Positions 1 through 11,703 of a stretch of 64,000 nucleotides of DNA are shown in pieces (positions within the stretch are counted from its first letter, which is position 1; every line of letters starts with the position of its first letter). The stretch comes from CAVQTK01 sp963716455. Its GTDB lineage: Bacteria > Pseudomonadota > Gammaproteobacteria > Coxiellales > Coxiellaceae. Location: NCBI GenBank assembly GCA_963716455.1, contig CAVQTK010000011.1:1-64000 (forward strand), given 5' to 3'. The translations under genes were made by a program, and so were the position numbers. A model generated the notes under the pieces. The model worked only from the letters and a program-made list of their open reading frames with translations, did not search any database and had not been told where the DNA came from.

Positions 1-2039
<2,039 letters not shown>

Positions 2040-2061
2040 TACAGTAATGACTCGGGTCGGT

Positions 2062-2149
2062 TGACAATTGTCATTGCGAGCAATCCAGTTCGTACTTTTG
2101 GCAATGGTCTGTACTGGATTGCCTCGGTCACGCTCGGGGTCGCAATGAC
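2062..2149. repeat. Dispersed hairpin repeat, family 2, copy 1
   Basis: An imperfect palindrome begins GACAATTGTCATTGCGAGC and ends with CGCAATGAC. The inner arms CAATCCAGT and ACTGGATTG are complementary. It lies directly after the gyrB stop and could act as a transcription end. Related sequences occur near 6703, 13620 and 34206. Confidence 0.65.
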
Positions 2150-2243
2150 CGTATTTTAGTGAACAAAACCAGTTTTGATATGAGTAATTAATAGATTGGC
2201 AACAGATGAGCGTTCCATGCTACAGAGTAAGTTATTACTAATT

Positions 2244-2453
2244 TTAATTAGGCAAGCGGCGTTTAATATTCTGTAGGGTACGATAAACCCAATCAAAACG
2301 ATTGTTTAACTGTACCTGCAGCCCTTCTACACTTCGACTAAATAGTAATGAGGAATTCATAACTTCTATTTTTTCTTGAGTAGATAAAAGAGGTGGCTCT
2401 TGCGCAAAACGTTCTACCATACGTCGGAAATTTGCCATGCGATTCGTTGCCAT
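2244..2453 (-). CDS. Small hypothetical protein (69 aa)
   Basis: A short gene starts with ATG after a good ribosome binding site (AGGAGA, about 6 nt upstream). The product is basic at the N-terminus (MATNRMANFRRMVERF) and ends NIKRRLPN. It has no signal peptide or membrane segment and I do not recognise the family. It stands alone between the gyrB end and queC, on the opposite strand from both. The start signal makes it more likely to be real than most short open frames here. Confidence 0.55.
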   Translation of the reverse strand: MATNRMANFRRMVERFAQEPPLLSTQEKIEVMNSSLLFSRSVEGLQVQLNNRFDWVYRTLQNIKRRLPN

Positions 2454-2555
2454 AAGTCATTCTCCTATATTATGATTGAAATAAATATTCAGTTATCAAG
2501 ATAACGGCCTCAGATTAAAATAATCTTAATGAACCCTTAAAAAAAACTTAAACCT

Positions 2556-3254
2556 ATGGTTAAAAAGAAAAAAAAAGCAATTGTATGCCATTCTGGAGGT
2601 ATGGATTCATCTATATGCCTAGCTTTGGCAATAAAAAAATTTGGCGCCGACCAAGTACTTAGCCTTTCTTTTCATTATGAGCAGCGCCACAACGTGGAAT
2701 TGCAACAAGCCGCTCAAATTTGTCTTGACTGGCAAGTGGATCATGAAGAAATAAATTTCGACATTTTAGCAAAAGTGACCTCGAATGCTTTAATTGGAAA
2801 CGCTCAAGAGATAGTCCAAAAACCCAACCAACCACCTAATACTTTAGTTTTAGGGCGCAATGGGTTAATAGCACAATTGTGTGGAGTTTATGCATATCAT
2901 GTTAACGCTTCTTGTATCTATTTGGGAGTATTGGAATTAGAAACAGCGAACTCTGGATATCGGGACTGCTCGCGCTATTATATGGATTTAATCCAGCAAG
3001 TTCTACGTTTGGATTTAGGCAATCCAAACTTCGAAGTTCACACTCCTTTAGTACATATGACTAAGAAAGAAACGCTCTTATTAGCTTACCAATTAGGTTT
3101 ATTAGAATATTTATTGAAAGTAACCATTACTTGCTACAATGGTCTTTCAGGTAAAGGATGCCAAACATGCCCCGCCTGTGATTTGCGAAATGAAGGAATT
3201 AATCAATTTTTAGCAGATTATCCAGAGTTTATAATGCCTTATTCCTTTTTATAG
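2556..3254 (+). CDS. queC: 7-cyano-7-deazaguanine synthase QueC
   Basis: QueC makes preQ0 from 7-carboxy-7-deazaguanine, ammonia and ATP in queuosine biosynthesis. The PP-loop pyrophosphatase motif SGGMDSS is at residues 13-19. A C-terminal zinc cluster with the pattern C-x7-C-x2-C-x2-C is visible around GKGCQTCPAC. The length of 232 aa is normal. The lysine-rich start (MVKKKKK) has only a weak ribosome binding site upstream. No other queuosine genes are adjacent. The family call is firm. Confidence 0.9.
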   Translation: MVKKKKKAIVCHSGGMDSSICLALAIKKFGADQVLSLSFHYEQRHNVELQQAAQICLDWQVDHEEINFDILAKVTSNALIGNAQEIVQKPNQPPNTLVLGRNGLIAQLCGVYAYHVNASCIYLGVLELETANSGYRDCSRYYMDLIQQVLRLDLGNPNFEVHTPLVHMTKKETLLLAYQLGLLEYLLKVTITCYNGLSGKGCQTCPACDLRNEGINQFLADYPEFIMPYSFL

Positions 3255-3311
3255 TGACAGATCTTATAAATCTTTAAGGAAAGCCCCCTTTCTGCGTTGG
3301 CAAATTAAACC

Positions 3312-3605
3312 TCATGAACACTTACAATCTTTCAAGAAGCGTTGAATAAAATTTGGATTTTCAATTAATTGGATTTTTCGTTGCCGAGACAAACTTTTTA
3401 TTTTATGTTCCATTTTCAAAATGGAGGACAAGTCGGTAACTATCGACCAGAAGGCAGCAATTCTTACCGGCGGGAAACTCCGTGTGTATTTACATTTTCC
3501 CGAACCTTTTAAATGTTCCTGATAACGCCGCCTCAAGTCTAAAGTATAACCCGTGTAAAAGGTTCCATTTTGACATTCTAGAATATAAATATAATAATCG
3601 GGCAT
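3312..3605 (-). CDS. GIY-YIG nuclease domain protein (UPF0213-like)
   Basis: A single-domain GIY-YIG protein of about 97 aa. The paired motifs are YIYIL (GIY position) and FYTGYT (YIG position), followed by the conserved arginine helix LRRRYQEH. The size fits the YhbQ/UPF0213 group, whose role is poorly known though some members cut DNA. I start at the ATG before PDYYIYIL, because family members begin there. The frame stays open upstream to a TTG at 3653, which would add 16 residues of unlike composition. No clear ribosome binding site supports either start. Confidence 0.8.
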   Translation of the reverse strand: MPDYYIYILECQNGTFYTGYTLDLRRRYQEHLKGSGKCKYTRSFPPVRIAAFWSIVTDLSSILKMEHKIKSLSRQRKIQLIENPNFIQRFLKDCKCS

Positions 3606-3753
3606 AAGGCATTTTAGCATTTGGTTCGTCTGACAAGGATACGGATTTGTCAAACATAAAAACGGTTTAATTTATGAACAATTACCAATTTTTTAAGTAA
3701 ATTTTAAGGATTCTTTGGTATAATATTCCTTTCTTATTTTGGAGTATACCTAA

Positions 3754-4263
3754 TTGATTAAACTGGCTAAATATTGTTCAGCGTGTGGCGATAAAACTCA
3801 AGATACTTTTTTGGAGGGTATGAATCGCTCCTTTTGTAATCAGTGCGAAATCATACATTATCAAAATCCTTGCCCCGCTGTAGCCGTACTTTTATTTCAA
3901 GCAAACCAAGTACTTTTAGTAAAGAGAGCAGTAGAGCCAAAAAAAGATCATTGGGCCTTACCAGCAGGATTCCAAGAACTACATGAAGCTCCAGAACAGG
4001 CCGCTCGCCGTGAGTTAGAAGAAGAAACAGGGTTAACTGTAGGAAAATTAGAGCTAATAGATTTAATTTATGTCAATTCTTCCAGTATGAAGCCAGTTAA
4101 CTTAGCCGTTTTTTTAGGCAAAGAATTTTCAGGAAAAATAATGCCTGGTGATGATGTGAGTGAAGCGATTTTTTTCCCTATTGCGCAGCTCCCAACTAAC
4201 TTAGGCTTTGACCATATTCATCAATGTATTAATCGGATCAAACAAACTTCCATAACTTTATGA
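3754..4263 (+). CDS. Nudix hydrolase with N-terminal zinc ribbon
   Basis: This 169-aa protein hydrolyses a nucleoside-diphosphate-linked compound; the substrate cannot be read from sequence. An N-terminal zinc ribbon (CSAC then CNQC, residues about 8-32) precedes a Nudix box with the pattern G-x5-E-x7-REL-x-EE-x-GL, seen as GFQELHE and RRELEEETGL. The start is TTG at 3754, with GGAG ten nucleotides upstream. The stop overlaps the pabC start by four bases, so the two are probably translationally coupled. Zinc-ribbon Nudix proteins include NADH and ADP-ribose pyrophosphatases. Confidence 0.85.
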   Translation: MIKLAKYCSACGDKTQDTFLEGMNRSFCNQCEIIHYQNPCPAVAVLLFQANQVLLVKRAVEPKKDHWALPAGFQELHEAPEQAARRELEEETGLTVGKLELIDLIYVNSSSMKPVNLAVFLGKEFSGKIMPGDDVSEAIFFPIAQLPTNLGFDHIHQCINRIKQTSITL

Positions 4264-5105
4264 CTATTTGTTTTTTAAATGGTCAATTTTTATCGGAATC
4301 AGCAGCAACCCTTTCATCACAAGATAGAGGGTTTCTTTTGGGGGATGGCTTATTTGAAACCGTACGTTGTTACGCTCATCAACCTTTCGCTTTGGACAAA
4401 CATTGGCAACGTTTAACAGCAGGAGCTCAACATCTTCAAATTCCTCTATCTTTTAGCTTAGAGGAATGGAAAGAAATCATCCAAAAACTAATTGCTATTA
4501 ACAATTTTAAAAACGAAGCCATCGGAAGCCGATTAACATTAACGCGAGGAATAGGCCCACGCGGTTTAGCCACTCATAATACTCCTATCATTACTATACT
4601 GATTACGGTCTTTGCAATTTCCTCAACAGCTTGCCCAGTTAATCTAGCTTATACTTTATATAGACGCAATGAAAGGTCTCCTCTCAGTTCATTCAAAACC
4701 CTGAATTATTTAGAAAATATTGCTGCTTTACAGCAGGCTTATGCCAAAGGCTTCGAAGAGGCTATATTAATCAATACCCATGGGGAAATATGCAGTGCAA
4801 GCTGCGCTAACCTGTATATGGTTCACAACGAAGAGCTTTACACTCCCTCCATTATGGAAGGAGCTTTGCCTGGCGTCACCCGCCATTTTCTCATCGCGGC
4901 AGCAGAAAAATTAGGCATAAAAATTCATGAACAAACTTTAAATTTTCAAAATCTGTTTGATGCTGACGAAGTTTTTTTAACTAATAGTTTACGTGAAATT
5001 CAAAAGGTTAGACAGTTTGAACAAACCGTTTATCAACTCACCTCAGCTTCCATCACCAATAAACTACATAATGTATTAGGTGAACTCATTCTTAATCGTC
5101 TGTAA
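4260..5105 (+). CDS. pabC: Aminodeoxychorismate lyase (class IV aminotransferase)
   Basis: This is a PLP-dependent fold-type IV enzyme of 281 aa. PabC turns 4-amino-4-deoxychorismate into p-aminobenzoate and pyruvate for folate synthesis. The catalytic lysine is in SFKTLNYLENIAA, and the PLP-site strand EAILINTHGEICSASCANLY is typical. The N-terminal DRGFLLGDGLFET is also diagnostic. D-amino-acid or branched-chain aminotransferase cannot be wholly excluded, but the length and motifs favour PabC. The ATG overlaps the end of the Nudix gene by four bases. Confidence 0.82.
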   Translation: MTICFLNGQFLSESAATLSSQDRGFLLGDGLFETVRCYAHQPFALDKHWQRLTAGAQHLQIPLSFSLEEWKEIIQKLIAINNFKNEAIGSRLTLTRGIGPRGLATHNTPIITILITVFAISSTACPVNLAYTLYRRNERSPLSSFKTLNYLENIAALQQAYAKGFEEAILINTHGEICSASCANLYMVHNEELYTPSIMEGALPGVTRHFLIAAAEKLGIKIHEQTLNFQNLFDADEVFLTNSLREIQKVRQFEQTVYQLTSASITNKLHNVLGELILNRL

Positions 5106-5118
5106 TGACTTCCGTCCC

Positions 5119-6591
5119 TTAGATTGATTTAGACCTGATAAGGCGCCGCAATGTCGGCACCAATATCAAACTAATCACAGTAAGGCCTAAAGAAATTTCA
5201 CCAAAAAGTATAAAGGCATGATAATAGATTGGCATTGAACTAGAAGGAGTTAATTTTTCAGGAATCGCCGCTAAATTCGCTAAAGATCCTCCTAGAGAAA
5301 AAGAAGCTGCTTGGGCAAAAAACCATACCCCCATCATCATACCTACTAAACGCTTAGGAGTTAGCACCGTTATCATTGCTAACCCAACCGGAGAAATAAG
5401 AAGCTCTCCAACAGTTTGCAACAAATAACTTAACATAAGCCACTGCGGGCCAACCTCACCATGAGCAGCAAAGAAATAAATACCTATAGGTAAAACAAAA
5501 AACCCACAGGTCATAAATAAAACTCCTAAAGCAAATTTTAGAGGGATAGAAGGATTGAGATGTTTTTTGCCTAATTTTACCCAAAGAGCACTTATAAACG
5601 GACTTAACAAAATGATATATAACGGATTAAAAAACTGCATAGTTGATGCGGTAAGAGGGATACCTAAAATTTGCTTTTGCATATTACGATCAGCAAATAA
5701 AGTTAAAGAAGTAAAAGTTTGATTGTATAATGCCCAAAATCCAATAGAAATTGCCGTTAGCACTAAGCTAGCAAGCATTTTTTTACGCGCTGCTGGGGAT
5801 TCTTGGCGCATATAGAAAATAACTACCAAAGCGATGAGCACGGTACTGCCCTCTACAACATGAGTAGTCACTGCAGGGAATTTAAAAGCTACTATACAAA
5901 GTAAGGTGATTAAAATAAAACCTAAGTAAAATAATATTTCAAATAACCACTTATAAGAATTGTTTCTACTTAAAGAGCTGCTTGGAGGAGGTTTACCAGC
6001 AAGATTTAGGCGATCTCGACCCAACGAAAATATCATAAAACCAATAGCCATACCGGCCGCAGCCAACAAAAAACCAAAATGCCAGCCATAATGTATGGTT
6101 AAAATTCCAGCAATTAAAGGCGGAATTAATGCTCCTACATTTATTCCCATATAAAATACGGTAAATCCACCTTCACGGCGTAGATCACCTATTTCATACA
6201 GTTCGCCAACCATTCCAGAAACATTGGGTTTAAATAGACCATTAGCGCTAATAAGAATACTTAAACCAATAAAAAAAACGTTTTCATTGGGAAAAGCAGT
6301 TACAACATATCCTAATATCGAAAGTACTCCCCCGATCATAATCGCTCGTTGAAAACCCAAAAATCGATCGGCAACATACCCGCCAATCATAGGAGTAATG
6401 TACAATAAAGCACTAAAGGTTGCGTATACTAAGTTTGCTCGAAAATCAGAATAGCCTAATCCTTTAGTAAGATATAAAATTAGGATTGCTTGTACGGTAT
6501 AAAATCCAAAGCGTTCCCAGAGCTCGGTGGAAAATAATAAATAGAGGCCTTTGGGTTGAGAATAGATTGAAGTTTTGTGACCTGACATCAA
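5119..6591 (-). CDS. Proton-dependent oligopeptide transporter (POT/PTR family)
   Basis: This inner-membrane protein of 490 aa has about 12-14 hydrophobic segments and imports di- and tripeptides with protons. Segment 1 carries the ExxER-type motif in ELWERFGFY, and the PTR2 signature FYMGINVGALIPP is present near residue 145. The conserved EL...P near the C-terminal third (VGELLISPVGLAMI) also fits. Peptide uptake suits an organism that takes amino acids from a host, but this is inference. The gene converges with pabC with only 13 bases between them. Confidence 0.88.
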   Translation of the reverse strand: MMSGHKTSIYSQPKGLYLLFSTELWERFGFYTVQAILILYLTKGLGYSDFRANLVYATFSALLYITPMIGGYVADRFLGFQRAIMIGGVLSILGYVVTAFPNENVFFIGLSILISANGLFKPNVSGMVGELYEIGDLRREGGFTVFYMGINVGALIPPLIAGILTIHYGWHFGFLLAAAGMAIGFMIFSLGRDRLNLAGKPPPSSSLSRNNSYKWLFEILFYLGFILITLLCIVAFKFPAVTTHVVEGSTVLIALVVIFYMRQESPAARKKMLASLVLTAISIGFWALYNQTFTSLTLFADRNMQKQILGIPLTASTMQFFNPLYIILLSPFISALWVKLGKKHLNPSIPLKFALGVLFMTCGFFVLPIGIYFFAAHGEVGPQWLMLSYLLQTVGELLISPVGLAMITVLTPKRLVGMMMGVWFFAQAASFSLGGSLANLAAIPEKLTPSSSMPIYYHAFILFGEISLGLTVISLILVPTLRRLIRSKSI

Positions 6592-6702
6592 ATTTCTGTT
6601 TGCATAAAATAAATTTTAACTTATCCAAAACCAAAAAGAAAATTCAATTTAATTAGTTATTATATCAGAAATAATAAAAATATAAAGTTATAAATACCCC
6701 TT

Positions 6703-6772
6703 TGACCGCCGGGAGGCAATCTAGATAGAAAAACGGGATTGCTTCACCGCTAGCGCGGTTCGCAATGACAGT
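6703..6772. repeat. Dispersed hairpin repeat, family 2, copy 2
   Basis: The segment between the POT gene and the ABC operon contains GGGATTGCTTCACCGCTAGC, then GCGGTTCGCAATGACA. It shares GATTGCTTC and CGCAATGAC with the copies near 13620 and 2062. The rest of the 6592-6799 gap is AT-rich and holds no gene I can see. Confidence 0.6.
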
Positions 6773-6799
6773 CCTAGCTATAGGGTGAGCTCTCTTACA

Positions 6800-7936
6800 T
6801 TAATCTAATGTTTCCTTGTAGCGGCGTATCGCTACAGTTAATACCACTACAATAAATAAAAAGAGTGGCCACAACTCTTGCCAAATATCAAATAAGCCAT
6901 TGCCCTTTAACATGATACCTCGCACAATATTCACAAAATGAGTCAAAGGTAATAAATTACCAATGTATTGAGCCCATGATGGCATGCCATGAAAGGGAAA
7001 CATGAATCCTGATAGCAAGATAGAGGGTAAGAAAAAGAAAAAGCTCATCTGCACAGCTTGTAACTGATTTTTAGCGATAGTCGAAAAGGTCAGTCCTACT
7101 GACAAATTGGCAAAAATAAACGGCAAAGTAGCAATTAATAATAATAAAACACTTCCTTCAAGAGGAACATCAAAAATCAAAACTCCCGCCACAATGATAA
7201 GCAGCTGCTGGAGATAACCTACCATAATATAGGGTATAATCTTACCAACCATGACTTCAATGGGACGTACAGGAGTAGCTAATAAACTTTCCATTGTGCC
7301 GCGCTCTCGCTCACGAGTGATTGCCAGACTAGTAATCATGACCATCGTCATAGTTAATACCACCCCCATCAACCCTGGAACAATATTATATTGACTGATC
7401 GCTTCCGGATTGTATCTCTGGTGAACAACCAATTGAAATGGCTGAGGCCCAGGCAATAAATAATTTAATCCACGGCTTAGCTCTTGATTAAATACCGATT
7501 GGGCTAAATTATTTAAAGCCGAAAGGGCGTTACCTGTGGCGGAGGGATCGGTAGCATCAACCGACATCAGTAGTTTAGGCTTAGTCCCATGGATTAATTC
7601 TCGGGTAAAATCAACTGGAATCTCCAAGACGAACTGTACTTTTCCTCGAGCTAACATCTTTTCTGCTTCACTTTGGGTGACACCCGAATTTTGAATTTTA
7701 AAATAAGAGGTATTTTGTAATGCTGCCACAAAAATCCGGGTTAAAGAACTGTGATCTGCATTAATCACAGCAGTAGGTAAGTATCTGGGATTAGTGTTAA
7801 TGGCATAACCAAATAAAATCAATTGCATTAACGGTAAAACAATCATCATGGCAAAAGTAACTCGATCACGGCGCATTTGCACAAATTCTTTCATAATCAT
7901 CGCTTTTAGACGTGTCCACGAATTACGATCTATCAT
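6800..7936 (-). CDS. ABC-2 type export permease (YbhS/YbhR-like)
   Basis: The permease has 378 aa, with one N-terminal membrane segment (about residues 24-45), a large periplasmic loop, and five C-terminal segments. The phrase RERERGTMESLLATPVRP after the second segment is typical of ABC-2 drug and multidrug exporters. It is the last gene of an operon with an ATPase and an HlyD-type adaptor, the same set as ybhGFSR in enterobacteria. Its stop-start junction with the ATPase is back to back. The cargo is unknown; a single permease would need to form a homodimer. Confidence 0.87.
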   Translation of the reverse strand: MIDRNSWTRLKAMIMKEFVQMRRDRVTFAMMIVLPLMQLILFGYAINTNPRYLPTAVINADHSSLTRIFVAALQNTSYFKIQNSGVTQSEAEKMLARGKVQFVLEIPVDFTRELIHGTKPKLLMSVDATDPSATGNALSALNNLAQSVFNQELSRGLNYLLPGPQPFQLVVHQRYNPEAISQYNIVPGLMGVVLTMTMVMITSLAITRERERGTMESLLATPVRPIEVMVGKIIPYIMVGYLQQLLIIVAGVLIFDVPLEGSVLLLLIATLPFIFANLSVGLTFSTIAKNQLQAVQMSFFFFLPSILLSGFMFPFHGMPSWAQYIGNLLPLTHFVNIVRGIMLKGNGLFDIWQELWPLFLFIVVVLTVAIRRYKETLD

Positions 7937-8892
7937 TAGGCAAATGTATCCTGAGATTCACTCATAAAATGGATAAAGACATCTTCCAAACTGGGCTCTA
8001 TTTGCTTCCATTGATAATCTGGTTGAGTTTGGAAAGGAGTAATAGATGCTGCTAATTTTTCTGCATCTGTACCACTAACATGAAGCAATAATCCAAAGGG
8101 CGCAACTTGATCTACTCCAGGTAATCCTCTCAGTTGCTCTGCTAAATGACCTAAATTGGTCCCCCTTATTTCCCAAGTAGTTAAACGTGCATGAGCGATG
8201 ACATCATTAATTACACCATAAGTCAGTAATTTTCCGTAAGCAATATATGCTAGGCGATGACATCGTTCAGCTTCGTCCATATAGTGAGTACTTACCAAAG
8301 CGGTAATGCCTTCTGCCGATAATTGATGAATCGCATCCCAAAATTCACGCCTCGCTTTAGGATCCACACCAGCAGTAGGCTCATCTAATAATAGCAATTG
8401 TGGATTATGGATGGTGGCGGCAGCTAAAGCTAGTCGTTGTTTCCACCCTCCGGATAAGTTACCTGCTAATTGTTTTTGTCTTTCACGTCCAATTCCCAGC
8501 CTATCAATACTGGATTGCACTATTTCTCTACGTGGCTGTAAATCATACATTCTAGCTATGAAGTCTAAATTCTCATAAATAGTAAGGTCGCCATAAAGAC
8601 TAAACTTTTGCGTCATATAGCCAACATTACTTTTTATTAATTTGGCTTGGGTATGAATATCATAACCAAGTGTATGACCCTCACCCCCATCAGGAGTCAT
8701 TAAACCACAGATCATACGAATGGTAGTGGTTTTACCGCTGCCATTTGGTCCTAAAAATCCAAAAATTTCACCGCGGCGAACTCGCAGTGAAATATTATCC
8801 ACTACAGCTTTTCCGTAAAATTCTTTGCGCAAATCTTTTACGTCTATAACCCAATCGCTATCATTAGTAAGAGTCATTTGATTTAACCACAA
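7936..8892 (-). CDS. ABC transporter ATP-binding protein (export type)
   Basis: This 318-aa ATPase energises the neighbouring ABC-2 permease. Walker A is GPNGSGKTTT, the Q-loop is MTQKF, the signature is LSGGWKQR (the usual third residue Q is W here), and Walker B is LLLLDEPTAGVDPKARRE. A C-terminal extension beyond residue 230 is common in this subfamily. The annotated start overlaps the adaptor gene by 29 bases; the ATG at 8877 (MTLTNDSDW) is an alternative. ATPase and permease genes abut, so they are likely translated together. Confidence 0.9.
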   Translation of the reverse strand: MWLNQMTLTNDSDWVIDVKDLRKEFYGKAVVDNISLRVRRGEIFGFLGPNGSGKTTTIRMICGLMTPDGGEGHTLGYDIHTQAKLIKSNVGYMTQKFSLYGDLTIYENLDFIARMYDLQPRREIVQSSIDRLGIGRERQKQLAGNLSGGWKQRLALAAATIHNPQLLLLDEPTAGVDPKARREFWDAIHQLSAEGITALVSTHYMDEAERCHRLAYIAYGKLLTYGVINDVIAHARLTTWEIRGTNLGHLAEQLRGLPGVDQVAPFGLLLHVSGTDAEKLAASITPFQTQPDYQWKQIEPSLEDVFIHFMSESQDTFA

Positions 8893-9853
8893 CGTCCACA
8901 GGCAAACCCGGATGTAATGGTGGAAGTTTTTGCTTATTTTTTCCGCTATCGAATTTAGCTTCTACTTCATACACTAATTTAGCGCGTGAACTGCGACTGT
9001 AAATGACAGGGGGAGTAAATTCCACAGAAGGGGAGATGAAACTAATTCTAGCAGTGATATCTGATTCACAACCATCGCACAAAACTCGCACCAGTTGGCC
9101 TACTTTAATTTCGCTTAAATGCGGCTCATCAATAAAAAACACTACTTTTATATCTCGCGGCGCCAACAATGAAAGCACCGCTTGATTAGCCGGTACCATT
9201 TCTCCTAATCGATAATAGATATCGAAAACTTGAGCATTAACTGGAGCCACTACATTTTTTTGCTGTAAAGACCATCGAGCTTTTTCTAAATCTGATTGCG
9301 CCCCAGCTAATTGCGCTTGGGCTGCTTTAATTTGTTCTTCACGTGAACCCAAATGGCCGGTCAACAAATTAGCCTGTTGTTGCTTTAAAGAACCTTGGGC
9401 TATTTTCAAATTTTCTATAGCCTGATCTAGCTGGTTTTGTTCTATAGCATTCTTCTCTACCAGAATTTGTTTACGCTGAACATCTTTTTGAGCATATTCC
9501 AATTGCGCTTGGACTTGCTGAATCTGACCTATAGTCGCCGCCAGCTCTGAAGGTCGCTGACCTTTCATTTTATCCGCTAAATTAGCTCTCATTTGACTCA
9601 CCGTAGCAATAGCTGAATTTAGAGTAGACAATTCAGGCTGAGGCTCCAAAGCGAAAAGTATCTGTCCACCTTGTACTTGGGATCCACGTTCTACAACAAT
9701 TTTTATTAATTTTCCTTGATAATAAGTCGCAATGTAAGTAAAACGTCCTTCAACATATCCTTGGTACGTACGTTTTGAATGACACCCGGTAAGAAGGACA
9801 AGGGCTATCAATAATAAAAAACTGTGTTTAATAGACCTCTTGTTATAATCCAA
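8864..9853 (-). CDS. HlyD-family periplasmic adaptor lipoprotein
   Basis: This membrane fusion protein of 329 aa links the ABC exporter to the outer membrane. The N-terminal hydrophobic stretch ends in the lipobox LLTGC, so it is probably a lipoprotein. A biotinyl-lipoyl half motif (RGSQVQGGQILFAL) precedes a long glutamine- and alanine-rich coiled coil (about residues 90-200) and the second half motif VVAPVNAQVFD. The start is a TTG at 9853. That start and the first few codons (MDYNKRS) lie inside a palindromic repeat remnant, so the original N-terminus may have been replaced. Confidence 0.87.
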   Translation of the reverse strand: MDYNKRSIKHSFLLLIALVLLTGCHSKRTYQGYVEGRFTYIATYYQGKLIKIVVERGSQVQGGQILFALEPQPELSTLNSAIATVSQMRANLADKMKGQRPSELAATIGQIQQVQAQLEYAQKDVQRKQILVEKNAIEQNQLDQAIENLKIAQGSLKQQQANLLTGHLGSREEQIKAAQAQLAGAQSDLEKARWSLQQKNVVAPVNAQVFDIYYRLGEMVPANQAVLSLLAPRDIKVVFFIDEPHLSEIKVGQLVRVLCDGCESDITARISFISPSVEFTPPVIYSRSSRAKLVYEVEAKFDSGKNKQKLPPLHPGLPVDVVVKSNDSY

Positions 9854-9906
9854 GGCACGGTATATTGGAGGCGACGAATTTACATGCGGAGGTTTCGAAA
9901 GAGATC
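9833..9906. repeat. Palindromic element family 1, shortened copy
   Basis: A 74-bp segment starts AGACCTCTTGTTATAATCC and ends GGTTTCGAAAGAGATCT. It keeps both outer ends and the TTATAACCCAAGGC block of the yidD copy, with the middle missing. It covers the start codon of the HlyD-family gene. Confidence 0.6.
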
Positions 9907-9931
9907 TAATGAGTTTCAGAGAATTTTATCC

Positions 9932-10828
9932 TTATTCAATTGAAAAAAAAGCCAATATTTCGGCAAGCGCTTCTAGATTTAGATATTGGATTACCAATTT
10001 ACCTTTTCCTTGGCTGTTATGATTAATTTCGACTTTAGCACCCAATTTTTGAGCCAACTGATTTTGCCATTGCATTGTATTAGGATCTGCTTTTTCTCGC
10101 AACTTAGAAAAATTAGATTTGGGCACCGAATGTCGGTTGACTAAAGCTTCAGTTTCACGTACAGATAATCCTTTAGCAACTACCTGCTGCGCTAATTCAT
10201 CCTGAAGAGGGCCGGTTACAGCTAACAATGCTCGAGCATGACCCATTTCTAACTTCCCCACCATCAATAAATCTTTCACTTTTTTATTCAATTGTAATAA
10301 TCGCAGCAAATTACTAACAGCCGTACGCGATTTTCCAATGGCTGTAGCCACTTCCTGATGCGTTAAGCCAAATTCTTCCAACAATCTTTGCAAGGCTTGC
10401 GCTTCCTCCATAGCATTTAAGTCCTTACGTTGAACATTTTCAATTAAGGCAAATGCCACAGTAGTCTGATTAGAAATATTGCGCGAAATCGCCGGAATTT
10501 TATCTAAACCAGCCAGCTGTGCAGCTCGCCATCGTCTTTCTCCCGCTACAATTTCATAGGAATCATCTTGACGAGGACGGACAATAATGGGTTGTAAGAT
10601 TCCTTGAGCTTTAATGGAGTCTGATAATTCAGACAAAGTAGTAGAATCGATTTGCTTACGTGGTTGATATTCACTTGGAACAACCTTATCCACAGGTAAA
10701 TAAAGTATTTTTTCTTCTTTTTCAATAGAAGCATTTAATGGGGGTAAAGGAGCAGCAACAAATTGATTAGTTCCACTCAAGAGTTCATTTAAACCCAGCT
10801 CACTTAGCCCTCTGCCTAATTTTTTCAT
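9932..10828 (-). CDS. parB: Chromosome partitioning protein ParB
   Basis: ParB binds parS sites and loads condensin near the origin; it also hydrolyses CTP in studied members. The 298-aa protein has the ParB box I region YQPRKQID and box [15 protein letters not shown], then a helix-turn-helix around [21 protein letters not shown]. The C-terminal dimerisation part follows a charged linker. Its ATG overlaps the parA stop by four bases, forming the usual parAB operon. A second ParB-like gene lies at 28622. Confidence 0.93.
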   Translation of the reverse strand: MKKLGRGLSELGLNELLSGTNQFVAAPLPPLNASIEKEEKILYLPVDKVVPSEYQPRKQIDSTTLSELSDSIKAQGILQPIIVRPRQDDSYEIVAGERRWRAAQLAGLDKIPAISRNISNQTTVAFALIENVQRKDLNAMEEAQALQRLLEEFGLTHQEVATAIGKSRTAVSNLLRLLQLNKKVKDLLMVGKLEMGHARALLAVTGPLQDELAQQVVAKGLSVRETEALVNRHSVPKSNFSKLREKADPNTMQWQNQLAQKLGAKVEINHNSQGKGKLVIQYLNLEALAEILAFFSIE

Positions 10829-11601
10829 GCCATTGCCTTTTCAGTAAGTCTTCGTAATAATTCACCCGCCAAAGCCAAATATGCTGCAGCACCTTGAGAG
10901 CGTTTATCATAAGATATTATAGGCATACCGTGGCTTGGCGCTTCTGCTAAACGAACGTTACGGGGTATTATCGTATGATAAACCTTGTCGCCAAAATGAA
11001 CCAACAGTTGCTCAGAAACCTCAACTGTTAAGCTATTTCTTCCATCATACATGGTGCGTAATAACCCTTCAACCTGTAAGCTGACGTTGTTTGCACGTCG
11101 AATTTGTTCGATACTACTGAGTAAACTTGCCAAACCCTCTAAAGCATAATATTCACATTGTATGGGTATGATGACACTTTGTGCCGCAACCAAGGCATTA
11201 ACGTTTAATATATTTAAGGAGGGGGGACAATCAATTAAAATAAACTCATACTCATTTTGCAATGGTAATAGAACTTTTTTTAGACAGTGACTGCTGCCTT
11301 CTTTTCGTAGCAAGCGTACTTCTGCTACTGTTAAATCACCATTAGCAGGCAAAACATCATATTGCCAATTAGTTTTAATAATGGCTTGTTTGACCTCACA
11401 CTGTTCTAATAATACTTCATTAATAGAGTATTGTAGTAGCTGTTTATTAATTCCACATCCTACGGTAGCGCTACCTTGGGGATCCAAATCAACTAGCAAA
11501 ACACGACGCTTAGTGGCTGCCAAAGCGGCACTTAAGTTAACCGAGGTGGTAGTCTTGCCCACTCCACCTTTTTGATTAGTAATGGCAATAGCCTTACCCA
11601 C
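10825..11601 (-). CDS. parA: Chromosome partitioning ATPase ParA (Soj)
   Basis: The deviant Walker A motif KGGVGKTTT lies close to the N-terminus, followed by [11 protein letters not shown] and LIDCPPSLN. ParA drives segregation of ParB-bound origins. I choose the GTG at 11601 ([10 protein letters not shown]), which has GGGAG seven bases upstream and gives the usual short N-terminus. The frame is open to a TTG at 11637, which would add 12 residues. The gene sits between rsmG and parB, a common origin-proximal order. Confidence 0.93.
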   Translation of the reverse strand: MGKAIAITNQKGGVGKTTTSVNLSAALAATKRRVLLVDLDPQGSATVGCGINKQLLQYSINEVLLEQCEVKQAIIKTNWQYDVLPANGDLTVAEVRLLRKEGSSHCLKKVLLPLQNEYEFILIDCPPSLNILNVNALVAAQSVIIPIQCEYYALEGLASLLSSIEQIRRANNVSLQVEGLLRTMYDGRNSLTVEVSEQLLVHFGDKVYHTIIPRNVRLAEAPSHGMPIISYDKRSQGAAAYLALAGELLRRLTEKAMA

Positions 11602-11703
11602 AAGTTCACTCCCAGAATTATACTTAGACTTCTTCAAACCCTTGGTTTTAGTTCTACTGCGAGTTGTTTAGAGGTCTAATTTTGTTTGTTTCCCCAACCT
11701 TTG

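Noticed and set aside
9330..10170. parS-like words (TTCACGTGAAC near 9338, GTTTCACGT near 10152)
   Set aside because: Neither matches the 14-16 bp parS palindrome across its full length; both lie inside genes and are likely chance.
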